Assembly (NCBI RefSeq): GCF_019097595.1
Contig: NC_080710.1
Location: 22,445,780 to 22,509,779 of the forward strand
DNA: 64,000 bases
Direction of reading: 5' to 3'
Source of the DNA: Hemibagrus wyckioides
Lineage: Eukaryota > Chordata > Actinopteri > Siluriformes > Bagridae
Shown here in pieces: positions 33,079 through 43,915 of this stretch. The position numbers and the translations under genes are program-made. The notes beneath the pieces were generated by a model, which searched no databases, was not told the origin of the DNA, and saw only the letters and a program-made list of their open reading frames with translations. Numbering within the stretch: position 1 is the stretch's first letter; each line of letters starts with the position of its first letter.

Positions 33079-33157
33079 AATAATTTGGTTTTCAACCAAA
33101 TCGGTATTCGACCAAACTTTGGAATGAGTTAAGGTCGAACACCGAGGTACCACTGTA

Positions 33158-36100
33158 TATTGCAAATTTTGCTCATTGTGTTTGGAACAATATACTGAAC
33201 TTAACATGTAGTCAAAGCACTGGACCTCAAATTAATCACCACTATCCTGTTTGACATTGCTACAAAACCATGGACACTGTACAGCCCTGTTTCAGAAAAG
33301 ATGTGGAAGAGACTTTCAAGTGAAACTAAGGTAAGAAAGTTACGGAAAAACCACCATTACTACAAACCCTGATAACATGTTCCAGGTGTGAATTTAAGAC
33401 AGACTGGGTTGCAGGACTCAGGAGATGTGTGAGAATCCATCTGCAGTAGTTGATTACAAAAGCTGAAAACAGTGTCAAAACTAGAGCAATGGTCAAACAT
33501 AGAGGTTCACAAATAAACTGGACAAAAGACAGCCCCTAAAGGTAGCCACAGAACATGGGTCAAATAAAAATAACAATCACAGAATATAAGGCTCAGAACT
33601 TACATACACATAGAAGTGGGCCAAACTTCACAAGCACCTCATTTGTAAACAGGAAGTTGAGTTGTGTACAGAAGAAGTAGTTAATACAGGGGAGGGGGAC
33701 CTCTATAAGGGTGGAGATGTAATGTCCGAGGTGGTTGTGATACTACTGAAGGCATAAAGACAATTTAGATGATTATCAAAGGGTTATGCCTAATTTAATG
33801 CTTCTTTAAATTATACACATTTGTATAAAATGATAACATAAAATAGTATTAATCTATAAAGCCCAACATATATTTATTGAACAGTTTATTAATGTTTGAC
33901 AGAACCATTTATGTAGTAAAGACTTCACAAACATGAAAAATCCCTTTACTGTTATACAAATGCTGGTGGCTGCTGTGCAAGTGCAGTTAGTGTGAAGACA
34001 TATTGATTATAATAGGTGCTGATTTGCTGACTGGAGCTTCCTGCGGTGTTGCAAAAGCAGCACCTTGGCATCATGGTTAAGAGGTGAAGCTTGCATAGGT
34101 CACTAAATGTATTAGGATGAGCTCTGAGAGCAGCAAATATATTTTTATCTGGTAATATCTACTACTGAAATTTACTTTATATCTATACAATATATGCAAG
34201 GATACTATAAGTCAGGAGCATTAGACAGGTTGAATGTTTTGATGATGTCTCATTATGAAAGCAAGAAACTTGTCTGCATCCAATTAACACCTACATGAGA
34301 AAATCAATGCAAATGTTATGTCACTTTCCAGTCATGAAAAATTGGCTTTTGTGTAAATGTGTTGATTTTTTTTTAATAGTTAGCCAGCCTAGAGATGTCC
34401 TGAATAGGTGAACAAGGGTGAAAGGGTGAAAAGAATGTTCACAGGATCAAAAGATATCAAAGATATTTTTATACACTGCAGATATTTAGAAGATAATTAG
34501 AAAACTAATTAAAAAAAGAATTGTTTGCTTTGAATTTTTTTGCTTGCCTTAAATTGCACAAGCATGGCGGAGATCTTATAATGTGAATGCATGTACGAAA
34601 AACTGAAAAGCCTGACATAATGTGAAAATCTTAACCCCTACTTTCCTCACTGCAGTATTTCCTGCTGGCTATAATTACCAAGCTCCTTATAGACATCTTA
34701 CAGCACTAACACATAAACTCCTTGTCCACATTCCTGGACTTAAGTCTCTGAAGCCTGCAGCTGCAGAAAGAAACCACGATTAACCCCGATACTGTGGTTC
34801 ACAGCACTGAGCTGAGCAGTTCCTTGCTCCCATCTGAAACACCATTACTAGTAAACACACAAAAACTGTGTGTGTTTCAGCTGTCTAAAAGGCAGCATAA
34901 ACAAGAAATTCACATTGGGTCTTTTCCACTGCTTATGATTTTATTAATTGCTCTGTGTTCTCTGTGTATATTGTTCTCCAATCAGTCAAAAAACGTTATG
35001 AACTCAAAAAAGCATAGCTGTGATTGGATCTGTTATGGGGCCCCTGAATGGTCCAACAGAAATGTGGTAGCCATATTGTCAGGAAATTATGACCATGCTT
35101 CATCCATCCATTGCTGGGGGTCTTCACTCTCTCTTAAGCAATCTAACCAGTTTTGGGTTTCTATAAGACTTTATATGCAGAAGAGCGCAGTTAGTGTTAG
35201 AGCGCAGCCCTGATATGTATCATGAGCAGCAGTTCAGTTGGCTTCACAAGTCTTGAATGAAACACATGCTAGGCTATACTCACTGGTTGGTAGCCGGGGT
35301 GCAACAGAGAGCTGGCTAGTAGGTGGGAATTGGCATAATGACCAAATTGGGAGAAAGTGAAGAAAACATGATAAAAAAAAAAACAAGAATCTACATGTGA
35401 GACCGCATTGATAAAAACTCACTGTTGAGTTAATTAACAGCCAAGTGTATGTGTGAATAAGGGCACATAGGTGTGGGTCAGTGTTTGCTGAGTAAAAGCA
35501 TGTTAAGAGGATGAGACCTCAGAAGTATGACTGCTGTGATGAGAAGTAATAGATTAAAGGCTTATCAGGTATGGATCCTGTAAGATAAGTGGCCACAGCA
35601 TGTGTTCACCACTCACATCTTTAATTTCCTTCACAGTAGGATGCTAATATGCTGAATATGAGATGAAACCAAAGACTACAATGAACTGAGATCAAACCAA
35701 AATCTATATATATATTCTGTTAGCTCACAGGGATGGGATTGCTCTAAAGTACAGAAAATTTATGGTAGTTTCTATGGGAATACAATTTTTAGACTCACCA
35801 TTTGGGTAGAAGAAATGTTATTCCAACAAGTTAATATATTTTTTGTTGTTGAGAATTTGTGTCTAGTCCTCCAAGGAAAGAATTTAAACCTGTTAAATAT
35901 ACGTATATACGGTTAGAAGTAAAGTAGAAGTAGAAGTATTTATGGCACAAATGTGGTTCTTAATAAGTGTGTGTTGCTATAAGATGTCCTTGTAATTACT
36001 ATTCATCTGGCTGTGACTTGGTTCATCCAGTCAAATTATGAGGGCCTTGTAAATCATACATATTATAAATATGCATTGTCTATGCTAAATCTATTTTAGC

Positions 36101-37335
36101 TTGGTGCTTTATTAAGAATGCTGAATTACAGAGTTTTTGACCTGGTGCTATAGGGCCTTGCTAATATCGTTTCATACTTATGGCCTTCAGCATCAGGATA
36201 ATTACATTTTAAATGATTCTGCATACGACTTCTGTATCATTCACACAAATCACAGCAGCAGGGGCAAAATATCCCACTGAAAAGAGGAGAAACATTTATT
36301 CAATGCTTCATCTCCTGATAAATGCTTACTAACCTCTGGTGCCTCTGGTGCCCATTTATATTCTTTCATTCTTTTATTATTTGTTTGTTAGTTAAGTCCA
36401 AAGAATTTGGCTACAGGTGATATAGGAATAAACGCCTGAACTTGGCAGAAGTCATTAGTGATGAAAGGGAAGTGAGAAGGCTAACAGATACAAGTAAGAT
36501 TTCCTCAATTGTCTGTTTCTTTATCACAAAGTTCAACTTGGGCATCTATGGGGATGTGCAACTAAGCTCAAACAAAGATGACACAGGCAACTAAGATAAA
36601 TAACCCATAGTGGCTTTTTCATACTCCTCTGCAGCTGAGTCATGCACCTTCTCCAGTGCTTTCACCCACACACTGAAATCATCAGTGTTAAATGTAACAC
36701 CAGTCATTTGTGACTAGTATGACTATGCAAAACTAATCTAAGACCAGTTTAAACTGTGGGCATAAAATTAAATGGGTAGTTATGTCAAAGTTATGAAAAT
36801 TGATGAAGTAAAGCTGAATATCGCCTGGTTTATGAAATTCTACTTCCAGGCTAATAGCTTACATTCATTATTCAAGAAGATAAAGACTCACCTTACAATC
36901 ACCTTACAACATTCTTACTTTTATTAAATCACAAAAATTTGTTCAAAAAGACACAAAATAACAACCTTATTTGTTGTTATCTGTACAAACTGGTATTCAT
37001 GCTGAATTGGTGATGTCAACCCAGGAAGGCAGCACCATTATTTCATTAGGTTATTATTACCTTTGGGCTTCCCTAAGGCAGAGGATTTTATTGTTCCTTT
37101 GGTAATCTGAACAGCATTGTGTCCTTCACTGACTCATTGACACACATAGGGCGAGGGGCAAGCAGTAGATTAGAGATAAATGACTTCATTAAATGTAGCT
37201 CACACTGAGCTAAAATAATCTGCATATCCCCACTGTGCCACAGGAGATTATGAACTTCATAAAGCAAGATGTCTTAGCAATACCTGCTCACAACAACACA
37301 AGTACAGAGAAATAATCATAAAAAAAGAGACATAT
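33158..37335. other. Long unique stretch, no gene supported
   Basis: 33370-33740 may be an old unclassified repeat (AAAACAGTGTCAAAACTAGA style), but this is not firm. The 139-residue frame at 34794-35213 has one hydrophobic segment (FPLLMILLIALCSLCILF) and no recognisable domain; I do not call it a gene. The rest is AT-rich and featureless to my reading. Confidence 0.4.
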
Positions 37336-37708
37336 ACTATATGGTTAAAAGAATGATGACACCTGACCATCACAACCACATATGCCTCTTCCCCAAATTC
37401 TTTCCACTAACTTGGATGTGCATAATTCAAGTTCCATGAAGACATGGTTTGGTTTGTGAAGGTTGGAGTGAAAGAACTAATGTGCCATGCACAGATCCCA
37501 GGAATAAACCCCAATGACCACTTTTGGGATGAATCTGAATACTGACTGGGTGCCAGGCCTCCTCACCCAACATCAGTGCTTGACCTCACTTATACTACTG
37601 TAGCAGAATTTGGCAAATCCCCAGAGACACATTCCAAAATTTAGTGGAGAGTCTTACCAGAAGAGTGTGACTGGTCAGCTGTCCACATACTATTGTACAT
37701 GCAGTATA
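37336..37708 (+). mobile_element. Decayed Tc1-like element (GACACCTGACCATCAC family), copy 2
   Basis: Left ACTATATGGTTAAAAG then GACACCTGACCATCACAACC; right GTCCACATACTATTG. The interior is the sense C-terminal end of the transposase, recognisable as HFWDESEY, then LGARPPHPTSVLDL, with stops. It is shorter than the 39332 copy and heavily mutated. Confidence 0.75.
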
Positions 37709-39238
37709 TCATGAGAGATAGGACATACTGCTGAGACAAAGACATGGGTTGATAAACTTAGCAGCCGAGGTGCCTGGGACAAACAGATTTTCTGTTAAGG
37801 CTATTCATTTTTATTTGTTATTGACCAGTAGACAAGGAGTTTCAATAACTAAAATAAATTTTACTCCTTATTGACTTTCAAAAAACAAATATTTAAATGA
37901 TCTTTGAATACAGGACACTGTAGCTCATTAACAAAATTATTTTTTTGCCAAGGTAGCAAACATGATTGCTACATTTACCATTAGTGGAACAGGATAATAA
38001 TCTTATACTTGTTCTTTTCTTAATACATTACATTTGTTTTTAGCATAAGTTTATCATTTAAGCCAAGTTAATTAGCTTCCTTGGCAACCAAAACATAGAA
38101 CTGGACAGCGCAATGGAGCTGTTGCTTGCCTGGTGTGCTACTTAATCTTTGTATGATTTATCTATCCATAAAGGTTTGCAGGTTCATAGGACACAAGTAC
38201 AGCCTAGAATACAGATTATTGTATATATTTAATAGAAATCATAATATAACATTAAATATCACAAGTAACCAATGTTATTACATACAAGGTGATAAATAAC
38301 AAGATATGAGTCCTGGATTGTCAATTTAGTGTATTTAGTAGAAATACAATACAATACAAGAAAGTCAAGTTTGTTTATTAAGTTTTGTAGACTTTTGTGG
38401 AGTATAAAACACAGTGCTTGTTATTATTCCAAAGGTAATGACTCATATAATCTTGTACATTTGCTCGGTCATGGAAATGGACAAGCATATAATACTGAAA
38501 CCAGAAACTGATGAAAGGAATATTAGTCATATAATCTCTAGTTTTCCTCATTAATGGAAAAACAGCACTTGGGAAGTATGTGTACAGTCTGTTAAAACTG
38601 TTAAAGCACATAAGACTTGATGCTTAGCTCTGGTCTCTCACTGCCTGTTGAGGCTGTAGAATTACTCTGATTGAACAGAATTTCAGTGGTAATTGTATAG
38701 AGCTCTTCTCTCGACCTTCTCTGTCAGAAGGGAAACAGGGGCCATCATTCATCTGCGCCATTACTGGTCTGCTTGCCGTGAATAATGCAATTTGTATCCT
38801 CCATGGAGTGCATCCAGAACAACAGCCACTCCAATAAACAAACAGCCCATCAGAGTAGGAATCCACTTAGAGGAATGGCCAGGCCAAACCTCCGTGTAGT
38901 AAATACACACTCAGGTGCTATGATTACACTTCAGTGAATTTAGTCCTTAGTTAACTGAGCACGAAAAGATTGTGTTGGAGTCAGCATAGTTGTCAGGTAT
39001 GAGAAACGTCAGTGGCTGCTTTCTAATCGCATATTTGTTTCAACAAGGCAAAAGCTTGGTGAATCCTTATTAATTAAAATTCACCTAAATTAAAACATGC
39101 AACTAGTAATCATTTGAATAATTTATTTTACAGTTAATTTATACTTCAATGTTATGACTGATTCTTGGTCCAAGGTAACTTGAAGTAATACCACAACTGT
39201 GGAAAAGAGTCCACACCTCTACGCCATTAATGCTAGTT
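37709..39238. other. Unique DNA, one candidate conserved element
   Basis: 38630-38890 is a complex, non-repeat stretch (CATCATTCATCTGCGCCATT, GTGAATAATGCAATTTGTAT) that could be a conserved non-coding element. The remainder shows nothing. Confidence 0.3.

Positions 39239-39331
<93 letters not shown>
39239..39331. repeat. (GATA)23 microsatellite
   Basis: About 93 bp of uninterrupted GATA, ending exactly where the next Tc1-like element begins. Confidence 0.97.
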
Positions 39332-39874
39332 CCAATGGTTAGTGGACACCTGACCATCACACCCATACATGAGCCACCCACAAAATACTGCGAGTATTTG
39401 GAAGTTGGAAGCAAACTATTAAAACTGTCTTTTTATGTTTTACCATTCCAATTTCCTTTAACTGAAACTAAGGGGCCTAACCAAAATTTGTTCTAGTATG
39501 AAAATACCCTTGTGCACAAAGGAATGTCCATGAAGACATGGTTTGCCAAGGCTGAGAAAATGAATGACCTACACAGAGCCCTGACGTCAACCCCACTGAA
39601 CACCTCTGGGATGAATTGGAATGCTGACTTCATGCCAGGCCTCAGAGCCTGACATCAGTGCCTGGCTTCTCTAACGTTCTTGTGGCTGAATGAGCACAAA
39701 TCCCCATAGTCATGTTCCAAAATATAGTGGAAAGCCTTCCCAAAAGAGCAGAGGCTGTTATAGCAGCAAAGAGGCAAACAACACCATATTAATATCTATA
39801 GTTTTGGAATGGGATGTTCAAATAGCCTATATAGGTGTGATAGTCAGGTATCCACATACTTTTCCTCATATAGT
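39332..39874 (+). mobile_element. Tc1-like element (GACACCTGACCATCAC family), copy 3, best preserved
   Basis: Left AGTGGACACCTGACCATCAC and right GGTGTGATAGTCAGGTATCC are inverse, but the outermost left bases are replaced by the GATA array. Sense-strand transposase remnants at 39520-39792 include HLWDELEC (catalytic-E region) and SLPKRAEAVIAAK near the C-terminus, interrupted by stops. It has no autonomous capacity. Confidence 0.8.
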
Positions 39875-40526
39875 CTAGATTGATTATGGTGATGTTATTC
39901 AGATTTTTTTTTTTAAAGGATGCTCAATTGGCAAATGAAGGTGTGATCACGAGCTGAGATGTCTGGTTGCTCTGGAACAGCAGACAAGAGAAAGAGAAAA
40001 TATTAGGTGTTTCTCTGGAAAATCTACGGGGAAAGAGCAAGATACAGATAATCTGTGCATGAGAGAGTGAGCGTATGTGTAAAAAGTGCATACTGGGAGC
40101 TCTCTGATTTGCCCTATCTCTTATCTACTCTGCTTAGCAGGAGCTGGGTTCATTATTTGGTTCTTGACATGTGCCGTCAGTCCCTCCTGCATTGCCTTTT
40201 TATTCTCAGACATCTCCCCTGGAGTGTGCTGAACAGTAGTCACACACAGGATGTGCAAAGGATTTTTCTAATTTCACTTCTACCATGTTAACAGCAGTGA
40301 AACAAACTTCAATGATTTCAAATAAAGCCTAGGTCTATATATTTACATGATTCTTAAGAAGTAAAAGCCTCAGAGTTTTAAGATGTCAAGACAGAAAGCA
40401 AAGACATTTACTCTTGCAAAATTTAATATTCTGATTGTAGGAGCAATGGAAAAGTATCAACAGACTTTAGACTTGCTACACTTGTCACTGCAGGTTCAGT
40501 GAAACATCTTTTCTTAGGTAATCAAA
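39875..40526. other. Unique DNA, nothing recognised
   Basis: No gene or repeat seen. Confidence 0.45.
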
Positions 40527-40910
<384 letters not shown>

Positions 40911-40983
40911 CCAGACACTAATATTCTCTGCTCCCTGCTGGGAGATGTTCAGATAGGTGTTAGATCTGTTCTACCTCGGCTTT

Positions 40984-41004
40984 AAAGGTCAACGGTTGAC
41001 CTTT
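40984..41004. promoter_or_regulatory. 21-bp perfect palindrome with two AGGTCA half-sites
   Basis: AAAGGTCAAC-G-GTTGACCTTT. AGGTCA (40986-40991) and its inverse TGACCT (40997-41002) are 5 bases apart, an inverted nuclear-receptor arrangement with A-rich 5' extensions. Binding is not demonstrated. Confidence 0.4.
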
Positions 41005-42114
41005 TCTGAGACCTAACAGCGGTTGAGACTGAAATGGATCAAGCAGGCAGGCAGGGGGTGTTGTGGGGAAGGCTGAAAACAAGACTGAAGGACAAAACCT
41101 GTACTGATGTTGAGAATGGGTGTCTATAAGTTGAATCTCATTGTCACCATTTTTTAATTGAAAGAGTCTAATAGGATTCTCTGGGTAATTTTTACTCTTA
41201 TACACCTGGAGATGTTATAGATTTTTTTTTGTATTCATAATAGTGGGAAATCTTGCATAATGCACCTGCATTATACAGTAATGTGCACAAAAACAGCAGT
41301 GTTAGGCTAAATTGATCTTAGGTGGCTCTGTAAAATCAGGGTTATTATTGGAATTATTTTGGGCCTCCGCATGTATTACTGTTAATTGCTGTTATCTGCT
41401 GTGAAATGTTAATCAACCCTAAAAAAAGTATTTCGTTTGGCCTTGTTAACAGCTGCTACTGCATAGACTTTTTGAACATGGTGGAGAGCAAAAAGCAAAT
41501 ACATCACACAAAGAAAACATTGCTAATCAGTAATTGTCTTTATGTGCCTGCTATAAATTGTTTTGCATTTGTTTTTGCATTTGGCTCATCTCATGGAGTA
41601 TTCTCATTTTCAGTTTATAATAGAGACTCTGAGTCAATTTTCACTGCCCTTTTTTGCTAGAATTTGAATGATATAAGAAGTAACAATTTGGCACCAATAT
41701 AACAAATTCAAAATCAACTTTTAGTGTCTTCATGGAGGCTAAGACTGACTAATAAAGTCGATCAAGCACAAAACATGTTTAGTGAAAAACTCCATTGTAA
41801 TGAATCAATCTGAAGGTGTGTTAGATGAATCAAAACTACAAACAAGTCTATCAAATGTTTCAATCTTTTAAAAATGTAGTTAACTAATCTACAACGTATT
41901 TTACATACATTTACCAATATCTCTAATCAGCTTGGGTCAGAACATATCAAACATGCTAGGTATTTAGTGGTTAATTCCTACTAAAATGGTCTAAAGGAAG
42001 GACAAAAGGGTGAATTGGAGACAGAGCATGTGCACCCAAGGCCCAAGGCCAAGGGTAGAGAAGGCCATAACCACAAAAGAGCTACTGTAGCAGGCATTTT
42101 TAACAAGCTAATGC
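41005..42114. other. Unique DNA, nothing recognised
   Basis: No gene or clear repeat. Confidence 0.45.
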
Positions 42115-42282
42115 TGTTAGTTCAAGTGTTGATTTGGTGTCCAAATTCCCCAGATCGCAGCCCAACTGAGCGTCTGTAGGGTGTGTTGGAAAAACAAGTT
42201 CCATCCATGGAAGCCCCACCTTGCAACTTACGGGATTAAAGGATCTGCTTTTGACAATCTTGGTGGTAGCTACCACAGCAGG

Positions 42283-42283
<1 letters not shown>
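42115..42283 (+). mobile_element. Tc1-like fragment (ACCACCTGCCTAATATT family), copy 2, transposase 3' piece
   Basis: GTGTTGATTTGGTGTCCAAA, TTCCCCAGATCGCAGCCCAA and CATGGAAGCCCCACCTTGCA correspond to the catalytic-E region and following segment of the family's transposase (a PNSPD..PTERL-like reading). Both ends of the element are missing. The piece stops at the CT array. Confidence 0.7.

Positions 42284-42285
<2 letters not shown>

Positions 42286-42336
<51 letters not shown>
42286..42336. repeat. (TC)25 microsatellite
   Basis: 51 bp of uninterrupted TC. Confidence 0.97.
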
Positions 42337-42339
<3 letters not shown>

Positions 42340-42387
42340 AATATTCAAATTACACAGTAAACACAAAGTAAGTTCAGAGCATGTTTT

Positions 42388-42575
42388 TAAGAGGTAACTC
42401 TGACTGTGGGAAGGAGCTATTTGAGTGCCATGCTTTCTTGGCTTTGGCTGCTCTCAAGAGTTTTATATAGTGTGATAACTAGTGTGACAGCCAGGATGTG
42501 AAGGGTCTGCAATGACGTTCACCAAATGCATCCATAATCAGGATTGGTGCAGTTCACTGATGGATGGCAGATTAC
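42388..42575 (-). mobile_element. Antisense LINE 3' fragment (Rex1/CR1-like)
   Basis: GTAACTCTGACTGTGGGAAG followed by GACAGCCAGGATGTGAAGGG and TCTGCAATGACGTTCACC matches, in antisense, the segment downstream of the reverse-transcriptase domain in fish LINEs, as remembered. It is short and frame-broken. Confidence 0.5.
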
Positions 42576-43026
42576 ATTATAATTATAATAAATAAATACA
42601 TGGTGAATATTTAAAAATGCTATAATTTCTATACTGTTAATGTAATATTTTTTGTTAACCCCCTTTAATTAAAGTCTATGTAAGAAGTCAAGGTTACCCA
42701 ACATGAACTACACAGAAAAGGCAATTGGATCTATAGACTCACTCTATGAAGCTACGTCTTTGAGAAACAGCACCAGTTCATTGACTATTTGCTATGTGAA
42801 AATTTTCATGACATCAGCTGATCTTTTTCTCAGTTTAATACATGAAATGCTCAAACAGAGAAAACCCTGGTGAGTTTGAATTAAAGATAAGCTGACCTAA
42901 TCCTAGATAACCTACAGTGGCTTTTATTCATTCACATACAATTTGAAGAACACAGAAAATACTAGTCCACTAGTTCTTTTATTTTCAGTTCAAAGTCAAT
43001 AAGAGCTGACTTATTAGCAGCCAGAA
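42576..43026. other. Unique DNA, nothing recognised
   Basis: AT-rich without features. Confidence 0.45.
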
Positions 43027-43490
43027 ACCGATTAGCAATAATATTAAAACTACTTGCTTAATATTGCGTAGTTTCCCCTTGTGCGTCCAAAACAGCTCTG
43101 ACCCATCAAGGCATGGATTGAAGATATGCATGTGCATTGACCCTTGGGCACAAGACCTTGTCTCTGCTTCATCGTTTTTTTTTTCCTTGCATGATTTTTG
43201 GTAGATACTAACCACTGCATTGCTGGAACACCCTGCTGGAAGACCTGCTGTTTTGGAGATGCTCTGACCCAGTCTTCTAGCCATCACAATTTGGTCCATG
43301 TCACAGTCACTCAGATCCTTACCTTCTAGCTTTTTTTTATGCTTCCAACACATCATCTTAGAGACCTGACTGTTCCTTTGCTACCTAATATATCCCACCT
43401 TTTGACTGGTACCACTGTAATGAGATAATCAATATTGTTCACTTCACCTGTCACTGGTTTTAATGTTATAATGTAATAGCTGATCAATCT
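43027..43490 (-). mobile_element. Internally deleted Tc1-like element (ACCACCTGCCTAATATT family), copy 3, both ends present
   Basis: Left CCGATTAGCAATAATATTAA and right ACTGGTTTTAATGTTATAAT then GCTGATCAATC are the decayed inverted ends. On the minus strand KDLSDCDMDQIVMARRLGQS then ISKTAGL reads as the helix-turn-helix of the transposase. The catalytic part is absent. At 464 bp it resembles a MITE derivative. Confidence 0.82.
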
Positions 43491-43664
43491 ACATAACTTT
43501 TTGGATAAAATGTATTGTGTGTGTGTAAAAATTACAAAACTATGAACAGCTACTCTGTTGAAAAAGTAGTTTAATGCTTAAGACTATTATGTGCATAATG
43601 CACATGCTTTAGTACACAGTGCTGTTTGACCTTATAGTATATCACTGTGGAAGGATTTATAATC

Positions 43665-43915
43665 CCACTGTCAGGTGTCACCTAGAAGATAATGGTTTCC
43701 CTTTTTAGTCTAGTACCTCTCAAGACTTCTTTCTCATGTCGTCTCAGTGAGTTTTTCCTTTCCACTATTACCTCTGGCTTACTCATTAAGGATCTAAATA
43801 TAAATCTACATTCACATTTTCATAACACTGCTGCGAGACAATGTCTACTGTCATAAGCACTATATAAATACAATTTAAGTAGATTTAATTAAACTGAATT
43901 GACTTGAATATAAGA
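43665..43915 (+). mobile_element. 3' end of the fish retroposon (copy 2)
   Basis: GATAATGGTTTCCCTTTTTA, CCTCTCAAGACTTCTTTCTC, CAGTGAGTTTTTCCTTTCCA and then CACTGCTGCGAGACAATG, with a TAAACTGAATTGACTTGAAT tail. It aligns with the last part of the 62575-63512 copy. Confidence 0.7.

Larger units (their letters stand above)
31273..33155. mobile_element. Tigger/pogo-like non-autonomous element split by later insertions
   Basis: CAGTGGTACCTCGGT at 31273-31287 has its exact 15-bp inverse at 33141-33155, and both ends abut TA (31271-31272, 33156-33157). Such ends are known from Tigger/pogo elements. The right part has TTCGACC-type words in inverse relation to the left interior. No transposase is present. 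The interior holds a 1,110-bp hAT (31294-32403) and probably another insertion at about 32617-33078. Confidence 0.8.

Noticed and set aside
34794..35213. 139-residue frame with one hydrophobic segment
   Set aside because: No recognisable domain, no splice or promoter context, and no second exon. A chance frame of this length is expected in 64 kb.
39239..39331. GATA array as a sign of a sex-linked (Bkm-type) region
   Set aside because: A single (GATA)23 microsatellite is common on autosomes and is no evidence of sex linkage.
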